Source: Actinobacillus equuli
Lineage (GTDB): Bacteria; Pseudomonadota; Gammaproteobacteria; Enterobacterales; Pasteurellaceae
Length of the DNA stretch: 64,000 bases
Direction: 5' to 3'
Assembly (NCBI RefSeq): GCF_900636745.1
Contig: NZ_LR134310.1
Span: 620,001 to 684,000 of the forward strand
A model generated the notes under the pieces. That model made no database searches. It saw nothing but the letters and a program-made list of their open reading frames with translations, and was not told the origin of the DNA. Numbering within the stretch: position 1 is the stretch's first letter; every line of letters begins with the position of its first letter. Position numbers and translations under genes: made by a program. This document shows, one piece after another, positions 45,801-53,907 of this stretch.

Positions 45801-48800
45801 TCGGATTTTTTCCCAAAGGTAATACCTAGTCCACCGCCGCTAAATGCACCTGATTTCGATTTTTTCTCAAAATGTGTTTCTTTAAAATAGTTAGTATCTG
45901 CCGTCAAAGTAACATTATTCCTACCTTGAATCAGTACATCTTTATCTGCAATCGCTTGCAGATTTCTTGCTGTCACATCATTACCTGCAGAAACAATAAT
46001 CTCATCACCACCTAAGCGAACATTTTCTTTTTCTCTGTACTGATCTGTATCTCGTGTGATTTTCTTCGAACTACCTAATGCTCCACCACTTTTAGTACGA
46101 TGATATTCTTCATAAGAACCTGAGCGAGTTGCTGAATCAAGTACAAGATTATTCTCTGCATATGCAACAAGACGTTGTTTTGCTTCAAAATCCCCACCTT
46201 CCGCATAGAGATCTTTCGCAACTAAAGTCACATTGCCGTTACCCGATACACGGCTTACCACTACATCTTGTACTGCTTCATTACGATAGTGATTGCCGCC
46301 GCCCATTTTCTCATCAAAACCGACTGCAACCGTGCCTAAATGCATTTGGTCTTTTGCTTTGAGATAAGTTAAACCTTGACCGTCATTAATAATATCCGAG
46401 CCGTTAAGGGTGATATTGTTCGCCGTCACCTGTAAGGTGCCGTTTGCATCTTTTACGTGTAATAACGCTTTACGATCTAGCGTAGTTTGTTTACGTTTAA
46501 AGCCGTCTAAATCAATTTCAGTATCTCGGGTGGTGGAAGAATGTGTAAAATTCCCTGCGACATCAAGGAATAATGCACTATTTGCTTCCATAACACCGCC
46601 ATTGTTTTCCGCATCACCGGAAACATTACCTTGCAATATACCGCCGGAAATCTTACCGCTATTTACCAATTTATCCGCTGCGAATTTTACAAAATTACGG
46701 CCGGCAATCGTCCCTTCATTAATTAATGAAGTCGGATTTACATTCACTTTATCGGCAGAAATCAATGTGCCTTTGCCGCTAATATCACCTTTGCGAGCAA
46801 CCGCATACACTTTCGGCACTAAAACTTGTACCACTTGGCTATTTGGTAATGTCACGCTTTCGGTCTCTAACCAAACAATATCGGAAGTTAGTTGAGCTAC
46901 TTGGCTTGAGCTTAATGAAATGCCTGGGCGTAAGTTAAATTTTTGCGCAAACGTAATACCGGCATCCATTAATGCTTTATATTGCGCCTCAAAATTTTCA
47001 AACTCACCTAAGAATTGTCTTCCGGTAAGTTTATTGATTTGCTCTCTCACCAAACGCTGTTCATAAAAACCATCGCCCAGACGTTTATGTACCGCTTCGT
47101 GTTCTGAACGAAGGGCGTTATACATATAATCGCTTGCTAACCATCTTTTTCGGTCGGTAAAGTCCGGATCCGTCTCAATTAAGACGTGACTATCCGCATC
47201 AGGGTTAATTTTATATAAACTCTGATTCGGTAAACGAGTATCCGCTTTGGTACTGCGGATTTCTATTCCGTCTTGAGACGTTGAGTTTGTTTGGCTTGGG
47301 TTCACTACCTGAATACCGGAACGGTATTCACCTTTGCTCGAGGTAATATTTACATTATTACCTTCATCTTTAACCTGATTCAGTGATTTAGCATCTACAT
47401 ATCCTTTATAGTTTGATGGAATCGTATTCGCCAGCCCCACAAAAATATTCATATCTTTGTGTACTTCTTTCAAACGAGCAAGATCGCCGCTCTCTTTATC
47501 ATAACGTGAATGACGGCGCTTTAAACCACCTCGCCATTCAGTAAAAGAAAAGTTACGCGTACCTAGCTCCCAATCTTGGCGAACAGCATCTTTATCATCT
47601 AAATTTGCAATTTTACCGCTCCCGATTTGATTTAAACCGTTACCTGCGATTACCCAACTTTTATCATTGATAAATTCATCACTTTGATAGTTAATCGTTC
47701 CTCCCGCTAAAATCTGTGCGGGTAAACTGGTTTGAGTGATATTTTCTTTTACAACTTTTTCGTTGATCCACAAATTCCAGAAATGCGCATATTCTTGATT
47801 TAGAATCCGTTTATTATGCTCTGCAATTGCATTATCGAGCAGCTGAACTCGATCACCATATTTAGCTTCCCAATCAATAAACGGCTTTAATAAAATATAA
47901 CGCTTATAAGCCGCATCTGCAGCTTCATAAGTTTTTAGTTCCGCTTGATAAGCTTTTACTCGTTTTTGATATTCCGCATCACTCTCCGTTGCCAATTTCA
48001 CCGGTTTCACAGGTTTTGTCGGTACAATAGGAGCGATACCATTTTGTTGATCTTGAGTTAATTTATCCAGCTGTTCTTCACTTAAGTGTTTAGTCGCTTG
48101 GTCTTCCTCATTCATCGCTCGAACAATTTCCGGTGTCATTTCAGGCTGATCAACATCAGGCGCTTGAATACCGAACTTATTCCATACAGGATTATCCTTG
48201 TTATAGATCCCCGCAGGTAAAGCTATACAATCCGCCATGTTTTGATCAACACATTTCAAAGCATAAGGTTTTGCAAGTACGGTACTCTCTGTAATTTGGC
48301 TCGCATCTGTAATAACCGGCAAACTATCCTCGTTATATTTTTGCCAATAACTCCAAGTTTTGCGGTAATAGCCTTTAGTCAAATCATTAACATTAATTTT
48401 TTCATTATGACCATCATTAAAAACTTTTTCTCCTCCTCGGTTATGCTTACTCCTCGGTATAATAAAATGCTCTTTCACTTTCTGAGTATCTGTTATTTCC
48501 AATTTAGAGCTATAGTGAATATTGTCATTATTAATTTTATTCACATTCAAATAAATATCGCCAGCAGCCTCCATAACACTACTTAAGTTCTTTAAATGTT
48601 CGGCATTACCAATCACAGTATCTTGTTCATCTAAATGACGCCCAATTGCAATGTCACCCTCACTGTAAATTAATGAACCATCTTTTTTATTAAGTTCATA
48701 CGTTTTAGTGCCATTTTCAATCTCTTTCGCAGCTAAATCTAAACGCTTACGTGCAGCAATTGTTGCCGATTTACCGTCTTTATCTTGGTTTAAGATCTGC

Positions 48801-51800
48801 TCTGCACCTAATGCAACATGATCACCATAAATACGTCCCGTACCAATATTTTCAATTTTTTCCGCTTTAATTACCGTTTTAGATAAACCGTTATCCGAGC
48901 GGCTATTAATTAGCCCTTCATTATGTACGGTTGCTTTTGCATTAAGACGGGTTTCAGCCGAACTGATTCGAGCATTTTGTTCATTGGTAATATTACGTGC
49001 GTTAAGCTGTAAGTTGTCATTTGCCGCTAATTTTTTACGATTTAGAATATTCCCTTCGGTACTAATTGAAAGAGAATGTTTCGCATTAATATCTTGCTGA
49101 ATATCAAAGTTATCTTGTAAGTTAATTGCAATATTCTTAGCTTGCAAATAACCATCTCCGGATAAGGATTTCGCCGTTACTGTAAAATTATTAGTTGCTT
49201 GTAATTTGCCTTCACGATTATGAACAATAAGTGATTTATTACCTAAAACCACTAAATCGCCCCAACTTAAAATCTCACCCGCTTGATTATTTACTACCTT
49301 AGCAATATTCAGTAAACCCTCGCTTTCCAGATAAATACCGCCTTTTTCGTTTTCTAAACGATCCGAAGTTAGCGTCAGTTTTTGTGCAATAATACCTTGT
49401 GTCGGTGTTTTGTCTTGAGCAACAGTACCGTTATTCTCAAAGGTTGGCGTATTCACAACAAGTGGCGCACCAGCTTCAATTAACGAGCCGTTTTCCGCCA
49501 CTTTATTATTCAAGATATGTGATGCCGTGATAGTTCCGCCCTGCTGCGTCTGAATAAAACCACCTTGGTTATCAAGCAACGCCGTATTGATGATAAGCTG
49601 CGCTAAACTCTGAGTTTTTCCATCCTGAGTATTCATAAGCTGCTGACCATTGGTATTGATCTGCTGGTTTTCCGTAGAGAAAAACGTACCCTTCTGGTTA
49701 TTAATTTCAGCCGAATCAATTTGTAATGCTTTTCCGGATAAAATCTGCCCTTGTTGGTTATTCAAAGCTTGTTTCTGTGCATCTAAAACAAGGTTATCTT
49801 GTACTGTATAAAGCGTTCCTTGCTTATTATCCACTCCGTAAGCGGTTAAATTTAGCTGATTTTTTGCAGAAATCGTGCCTTGTTGGTTATTCAGTAAGCT
49901 TGAGACACTTAAATCCACGCTACTGTTTTGGCTGGCAATCACACCTTGTTGGTTGGTTAATTGTTGGCTGTTAACCGTTTGGGTTTGATTGCTTACGAGA
50001 TAACCTAACTTGTTATTCAGTGCTTGAGTTTTGATGTCCATTTCCGCATTCGAAACTAAACGCCCTTTCGTATTATCAAGCTGTTCCGCTCTAACAGTAA
50101 ATTTACCTTGTGTTTTTATCGCACCGCCTTGGTTATTTATTGTTTTGGCTTTGAGGGCAAAATCTTGCTCACCGGTTTGTTCCCATACTGCATTTCGGGT
50201 ATTTAAGTCGGTTTGTGTCGTTTGAATACGTTTTGCACTGACATGACTACTTTCGGTAGATAAAGTTTTAGGCGTGTTTAAACGCAGCGTCTCTTTGGCA
50301 CTGAGTTTGGCTTGGTTTGCTTGAATATCGCCCGTTTTAGCATGAACATCAATTCTGTTGGCACTGGTTTGGCTTTTGTTTAAATCGGCTCTGTCCGCCT
50401 TGATTTGTAACGTACCGCTTGCAATATTTTTGCCATTTAACACCGCTTGTTGGCGTGTAGTAATATGAATATCTTTGCCGTTATCCGCTTGTGCTGAGAG
50501 TTGACGAGTCTCCCCCTGTTTCGAACTTTGAATATCCACACCGGCAGCAATCAGTGACGATTCACTCGCTTCAATATGGTCGGCATCAAAGCTAATTTTT
50601 CCTTTCGCAACGGTTTCACCGCTTTGACGAATGCCATTTACCGCACGTTGTTGGATATTTCCTTGGCGTGCCACAATTGAGCCGTGTTGTTGGATATCAG
50701 CTTGGCTAGTTAAAACGATATTGCCTTGTTTGGTTTCCAATTTTCCGTGGTTTTCAATCCCTTGTTTTGCACTTAGCTCCGCTTGGTTTTCGCCGCTCAT
50801 CAAGCCTTGGTTAACAATACGTCCTTGCGAATCAATTTTGATATTTTCACTACTTGCGCCGATATGACCGGCATTACGTACGCCTAAGCCTTGTTCCGTA
50901 CCGATAAGATGCACTTTACCGGAATACATGCCGCCCAATTCGCTAATATCTAATGCATATTGCGGAGCCTCATTGGTTGCAGGCGTTTGAGCACTTTGTT
51001 TGGCAGTGTTGATAATTTGTAAGTCACTGTCCGAGTCGGCTGCCGTACGAGCTTTTACCGTATTTTTACCGGTGACTGTCGTGAGTTTTTGCTTACTCCA
51101 TACGCCGGCATTGATTTCGGTTTCTTTAGCAATAATATCGGTATAGTCCACACGGCTGTTATCCAAACCTTTACCGGACACTTTTACTTTACCCCTTTCC
51201 ACCACAAAGCTGTCTAAATTACCTTGTTTGATTTGCGGTTTACCGGTCGTCAGGGTGGCTCTATCCGAATTAATAATGCCGCAGCCTTCGCAATGTAAGC
51301 CGCTTGGGTTGGCGATAATCACATCCGCCTTTTTACCCGCCACTTCCACATAGCCTTTTAACACGCTCGGGTCATTTGAGTTGACTTCGTTTAAAATTAC
51401 TTTCGCTTCACCACGGGCTAAATAAGGGTTGCCTTGAATCATTCCCGCTTGTTGCGTTTGAGTTTGGGTGCGGCTGTTGTTAAGAATCGCCCCTTTGGTA
51501 TCCACATCAAATTTGCTGTATTTATTGTGTGAAAGCCCTTTGTCATTCGGGGTTTGAATATTGACTTGCGGTAAGCCGTTCGCCGTTTTTAATACTATCG
51601 GTTGTGCATGTTTCGGGGCGCTTTTATCCGCTTGAATAACTAATTCCGCCAGCGCATTTTCCGAGAAGCTGACAAAGCCTAAAGCGCAAAATAAGCTAAA
51701 GGTAAGCGGTCGGATTTTGCAAAAAATTGACGAAATTAGCCCGCTTGTTGAGCTTGCAGAAGCTTCGCTGCCTTTACCTTCGGATTTGGCTAATTCAGAC

Positions 51801-51859
51801 ACTACCACAAGGCGTTGTAGCGTTTTACTAAAAATGACTCGGAAAGATTTTTTATTCAT
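42839..51859 (-). CDS. cdiA: CdiA contact-dependent inhibition exoprotein (TpsA)
   Basis: 3006 residues. The N-terminus carries the extended signal peptide (NKKSFRVIFSKTLQRLVVVS) and the two-partner secretion domain (NPSGLHCEGCGIINSDRATL near 183, an NPNxI-like motif). Long FHA-1 beta-helix repeats follow (NQQGxISxxxLxLxA pattern, about 550-1000), a non-repetitive central region (about 1080-1560, probable receptor-binding part), and FHA-2 repeats (about 1700-2350). A DUF637-like pretoxin region (2357-2651) comes next, then a variable C-terminal toxin of about 355 residues from KGDKEKEARLTV. The toxin end is Gly/Ala-rich (AGEAVISSAISSIIGKGASML), probably membrane-active. It follows cdiB by 44 bases and is the only complete cdiA here. 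Confidence 0.9.
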   Translation of the reverse strand: MNKKSFRVIFSKTLQRLVVVSELAKSEGKGSEASASSTSGLISSIFCKIRPLTFSLFCALGFVSFSENALAELVIQADKSAPKHAQPIVLKTANGLPQVNIQTPNDKGLSHNKYSKFDVDTKGAILNNSRTQTQTQQAGMIQGNPYLARGEAKVILNEVNSNDPSVLKGYVEVAGKKADVIIANPSGLHCEGCGIINSDRATLTTGKPQIKQGNLDSFVVERGKVKVSGKGLDNSRVDYTDIIAKETEINAGVWSKQKLTTVTGKNTVKARTAADSDSDLQIINTAKQSAQTPATNEAPQYALDISELGGMYSGKVHLIGTEQGLGVRNAGHIGASSENIKIDSQGRIVNQGLMSGENQAELSAKQGIENHGKLETKQGNIVLTSQADIQQHGSIVARQGNIQQRAVNGIRQSGETVAKGKISFDADHIEASESSLIAAGVDIQSSKQGETRQLSAQADNGKDIHITTRQQAVLNGKNIASGTLQIKADRADLNKSQTSANRIDVHAKTGDIQANQAKLSAKETLRLNTPKTLSTESSHVSAKRIQTTQTDLNTRNAVWEQTGEQDFALKAKTINNQGGAIKTQGKFTVRAEQLDNTKGRLVSNAEMDIKTQALNNKLGYLVSNQTQTVNSQQLTNQQGVIASQNSSVDLSVSSLLNNQQGTISAKNQLNLTAYGVDNKQGTLYTVQDNLVLDAQKQALNNQQGQILSGKALQIDSAEINNQKGTFFSTENQQINTNGQQLMNTQDGKTQSLAQLIINTALLDNQGGFIQTQQGGTITASHILNNKVAENGSLIEAGAPLVVNTPTFENNGTVAQDKTPTQGIIAQKLTLTSDRLENEKGGIYLESEGLLNIAKVVNNQAGEILSWGDLVVLGNKSLIVHNREGKLQATNNFTVTAKSLSGDGYLQAKNIAINLQDNFDIQQDINAKHSLSISTEGNILNRKKLAANDNLQLNARNITNEQNARISSAETRLNAKATVHNEGLINSRSDNGLSKTVIKAEKIENIGTGRIYGDHVALGAEQILNQDKDGKSATIAARKRLDLAAKEIENGTKTYELNKKDGSLIYSEGDIAIGRHLDEQDTVIGNAEHLKNLSSVMEAAGDIYLNVNKINNDNIHYSSKLEITDTQKVKEHFIIPRSKHNRGGEKVFNDGHNEKINVNDLTKGYYRKTWSYWQKYNEDSLPVITDASQITESTVLAKPYALKCVDQNMADCIALPAGIYNKDNPVWNKFGIQAPDVDQPEMTPEIVRAMNEEDQATKHLSEEQLDKLTQDQQNGIAPIVPTKPVKPVKLATESDAEYQKRVKAYQAELKTYEAADAAYKRYILLKPFIDWEAKYGDRVQLLDNAIAEHNKRILNQEYAHFWNLWINEKVVKENITQTSLPAQILAGGTINYQSDEFINDKSWVIAGNGLNQIGSGKIANLDDKDAVRQDWELGTRNFSFTEWRGGLKRRHSRYDKESGDLARLKEVHKDMNIFVGLANTIPSNYKGYVDAKSLNQVKDEGNNVNITSSKGEYRSGIQVVNPSQTNSTSQDGIEIRSTKADTRLPNQSLYKINPDADSHVLIETDPDFTDRKRWLASDYMYNALRSEHEAVHKRLGDGFYEQRLVREQINKLTGRQFLGEFENFEAQYKALMDAGITFAQKFNLRPGISLSSSQVAQLTSDIVWLETESVTLPNSQVVQVLVPKVYAVARKGDISGKGTLISADKVNVNPTSLINEGTIAGRNFVKFAADKLVNSGKISGGILQGNVSGDAENNGGVMEANSALFLDVAGNFTHSSTTRDTEIDLDGFKRKQTTLDRKALLHVKDANGTLQVTANNITLNGSDIINDGQGLTYLKAKDQMHLGTVAVGFDEKMGGGNHYRNEAVQDVVVSRVSGNGNVTLVAKDLYAEGGDFEAKQRLVAYAENNLVLDSATRSGSYEEYHRTKSGGALGSSKKITRDTDQYREKENVRLGGDEIIVSAGNDVTARNLQAIADKDVLIQGRNNVTLTADTNYFKETHFEKKSKSGAFSGGGLGITFGKKSETHENEAEGWQQSEARSTLGSLSGNITVSAGNHAHISGTDMVASKELGKQILVEGNSTYVGAGQDELSSRERHEYKQSGLTLAFSSAVTDAALAAKSSFKRSNQVQDERLGALLKVKAANEALETVRKAKDLIDTIQNASNATQEASSPDIKISVSVGASKSVSTSHTQQKTHQGSSLSAHQVTIRAKNGDNTVEGSKLDAVKAELEGNNVNLLSTTDSQRNRSDNKNSSWSVGVFAGKSGGASGFGVEGAANVGKGHSNSESEVRNNTEINAEHLTINAKEKTTLKGAVANTNHLKLNTKQLHIESEQDIEKYESKQTQGGVGAAFAWGTGGSGSAQISQNKAKVDYAQVNQQSGFNIGKTSEINVEENTHLAGGVINAEGDKANHRMKTGTLTTAEIKNRSEIKVSSVSAGVSSDMSQMAGHAMGAALSALGNMSESERSTTSSAISDNIDLQITDSDKQKALTGKTAEETLQSLNRDVENANGKVEKQDLTKLQEQQEASQIVAEMGAKAVGDLAQFMEWEEGSPQKLALHGLVGYLSAKVGGGNTAAGTLSAMSSEYINTEIANYLVNNTALTADERNAIQQASAAGLGALIGASLGGNSTEVKQSAQMALRTEKFNRQLHPEEKQRIKDLAKGDKEKEARLTVAACALVHCSAQIPEDSPEYAKAKALEELGNTSEYASERALLSKQTAYIGHDAFAAGAEKPLFNYNKAYQAKDYDDANLQVMTRAGGLAQATGGVAATALGVGMCETGLGCVGGVPVAAYGVDNAVAGARTVYSGKYVSTLGAKALSELTGMSSEVAEFIYGVPAVASGSVNLAKGAGKVMNVAGKQMAASTAEARYVATELGKDVKSAYKAIPNSYKVVFGIEASINTAAESIPYFTGKKESSLDNLGSSARNILVDSTHATVFSKSNMVVGFSADFAKNLSEGNSAGEAVISSAISSIIGKGASMLTKSESLQRVISSGSSKVYEYQKENLKEQNNEN
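43895..44795. repeat. 901-base direct repeat, copy in main cdiA
   Basis: Partner of 41374-42274. The right-hand border (minus-strand upstream) is where cassette 1 loses cdiA homology; the left-hand border is exactly where the toxin ends diverge. Confidence 0.9.
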
Positions 51860-51903
51860 GATGTTATTCCTTTAAAAATGCTTTTAATCAGTAAAATGTT
51901 CGG

Positions 51904-53658
51904 CTAAAAGCTGTAGCCTAAATTAAAGCCGGTAACGTGTTTTGAGGTTCTAAACCCTTCCGGATGGCGCATCGGTCTGCCGACAAAATAGTCGTAATAA
52001 AATCCTTTCCATCCGCCTCGTAAACCAATCACTGTGCCCATTAGGTGATGACCTAAACGTGAGTTACCATCTAAGCCGGAAACCCGTCCACCGTCTAATC
52101 CCCAATAAAACCAGTGGCCGCGATTCCCGACATTCCAACTCAATTCATTACGCCAATACCAACCGCGTTCACCCGATAGCGATAACTCGCCGTCAAAGCC
52201 ACGTACACTATGACGACCGCCGATACTCATGCGGTCTTGGGCAATTAATGGGGTTTTATTCCATTGCGCATTGACACTGGTATGAAATTGCCAAGCTTGT
52301 CCTTCTAACTCAAACGGCTTTTTATAGTCGATAGAAGCTGTAATGATTTTAGGGCGAGATGTCCCTTCGTTATACGCTTCTTCCGGGGCGCTGATTGTGC
52401 CTCTCACGCCGGTACCACGCTTAAAGTGCATATCCATCTCTAAGGTAGCGTTACTTAAATATTCTTTATGCGCAATGCCCGCTTCCCAACCTGCCATTCG
52501 GCGGCGTTGTACTTCCACTTCCGCATTATCCACAAAGTTTTTAGAACTGCGTGACCAGAACCCGCCGGACAGTGTGGTTTTACGTACCGCATCGCGGTAT
52601 AGCACGCGAGAAAGCGTTAACTTGTCGTTTTCACTTTCACCGGCATACAGATAATTTTCAAAAGCTCCAAACACTTGTTGGTGATAGCGGTTACTTGAAT
52701 GGTTAGCGGTTAACTGCCAATAACCGAAAGGAATAGAATAATAGAAAGAAAGGTTACGGCTGGCACGCTTGCCCTTATCATCCGAATGACGTTTGATGCT
52801 GTGGGTAAAGCTGGTATAGAAAAGGTCGTTTGCGGAGAAAATATTATCCCAAGATAAGGTTGCTGAAGCCTGCCATTTACCGGTTGAGGTCGAGCCGGAA
52901 TCCTCTAAACCGAGATTAAGGCGAAACGGAATCGCTTGAGCATAGCTGATTTTTAAATCGCTTTCGCCGACTTGACTGCCTTCGCCTTCACTCGGCAAAA
53001 TTTCAATATTGGCATCCGCTGTCGGTACGCGCTTTAAGTTCTCTAACGATTGTTCAATATCACGTACATTTAAAATATCGCCTTTCTCAAACGTTAAACC
53101 GGTCAGCGCATGTAACGGAGTAAAGCGAGGCACGATGCCGCCGTCCGCCACCAATGTATGACGGACTTTGCCCGCAATCACGGTCAACACTAAATTACCG
53201 GAACGTAAATCTTGTTCCTGTGCTACAACGCGTGTGGTCACATAACCTTTTTCAATAATATTATTTTGTGTTTGCTTCATTAAAATACCTAAACCTTCTC
53301 CGCCTAAACAATGCGGTAAAGTCAGTTTTAAATCGGCAACCGCTTTATTAAATGCCCATTGGAATTGGCTAGCTTGATTTAATTCTTCAGCAGAATAATC
53401 AATTAAAGAAATTCGATGAATGGGATAACAAGGTGATTCATCTGTCGGGATTTGTAAGTGGCTGTCTTGGCGGGTATCCATTCGGATATCGGCTTGCGGG
53501 GTAAATTGCGCTTCTCGTTGCTGCGCTTGCTGTTGCTGGCGTTGCTGTTCTACCGCATCCAAATTGTTTAAGACCGGATCGATTGTGGGGGTAGCAAGAG
53601 TAAATACGGGGAAAGTTAAAAAAGAAGAATAAATAAAAGGCTTTAAATTTAGAGACAT
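51904..53658 (-). CDS. cdiB: CdiB outer-membrane transporter (TpsB, Omp85 family)
   Basis: 584 residues. Signal peptide (about 1-22), a Gln-rich linker (QQRQQQQAQQREAQ), POTRA domains (about 75-220, with PCYPIHRISL and LVLTVIAGKVRHT), then a 16-strand barrel. The barrel carries the conserved RGFDGELSLSGERGWYWRNE motif (VRGF/Y region) near residue 480 and ends in GFNLGYSF, a typical C-terminal aromatic strand. It secretes CdiA through recognition of the TPS domain and precedes cdiA, as in class I CDI loci. Confidence 0.92.
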   Translation of the reverse strand: MSLNLKPFIYSSFLTFPVFTLATPTIDPVLNNLDAVEQQRQQQQAQQREAQFTPQADIRMDTRQDSHLQIPTDESPCYPIHRISLIDYSAEELNQASQFQWAFNKAVADLKLTLPHCLGGEGLGILMKQTQNNIIEKGYVTTRVVAQEQDLRSGNLVLTVIAGKVRHTLVADGGIVPRFTPLHALTGLTFEKGDILNVRDIEQSLENLKRVPTADANIEILPSEGEGSQVGESDLKISYAQAIPFRLNLGLEDSGSTSTGKWQASATLSWDNIFSANDLFYTSFTHSIKRHSDDKGKRASRNLSFYYSIPFGYWQLTANHSSNRYHQQVFGAFENYLYAGESENDKLTLSRVLYRDAVRKTTLSGGFWSRSSKNFVDNAEVEVQRRRMAGWEAGIAHKEYLSNATLEMDMHFKRGTGVRGTISAPEEAYNEGTSRPKIITASIDYKKPFELEGQAWQFHTSVNAQWNKTPLIAQDRMSIGGRHSVRGFDGELSLSGERGWYWRNELSWNVGNRGHWFYWGLDGGRVSGLDGNSRLGHHLMGTVIGLRGGWKGFYYDYFVGRPMRHPEGFRTSKHVTGFNLGYSF

Positions 53659-53907
53659 AAAATTATTAATTAAAAAACAATAAAGACTAATCCGATGAGT
53701 TTATGTAATTTAATATAGATCGTAAAGAATATTTACACATCTACAGCATTTATTTTTCCTACATATTTTTAATAACCCACAAAAAATATTTTTCTTCATT
53801 TTGATCATTATTTATTTTCCATCATCCTACTGGATTTTTATAAATTAAAAGCAAAAAAAAAATGCGACCCGAAGGTCGCATTGATTAGTTTATTTTAGGC
53901 TAATTAA
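53659..53907. other. Region between the adhesin and cdiB
   Basis: About 250 A+T-rich bases containing the adhesin terminator (53861-53882) and presumably the cdiB promoter on the minus strand. No reading frame seen. A definite -35/-10 pair could not be chosen. Confidence 0.5.
53861..53882 (-). terminator. Terminator after the trimeric adhesin gene
   Basis: Stem AATGCGACC/GGTCGCATT with a CGAA loop (TTCG on the minus strand, a stable tetraloop), followed on the minus strand by a run of T residues. It separates the adhesin transcript from cdiB. Confidence 0.93.

Noticed and set aside
28600-51860. Integron or insertion-sequence-driven cassette array
   Set aside because: No integrase, transposase, attC-like site or target duplication was seen. 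The borders consist of USS pairs and cdiA homology.
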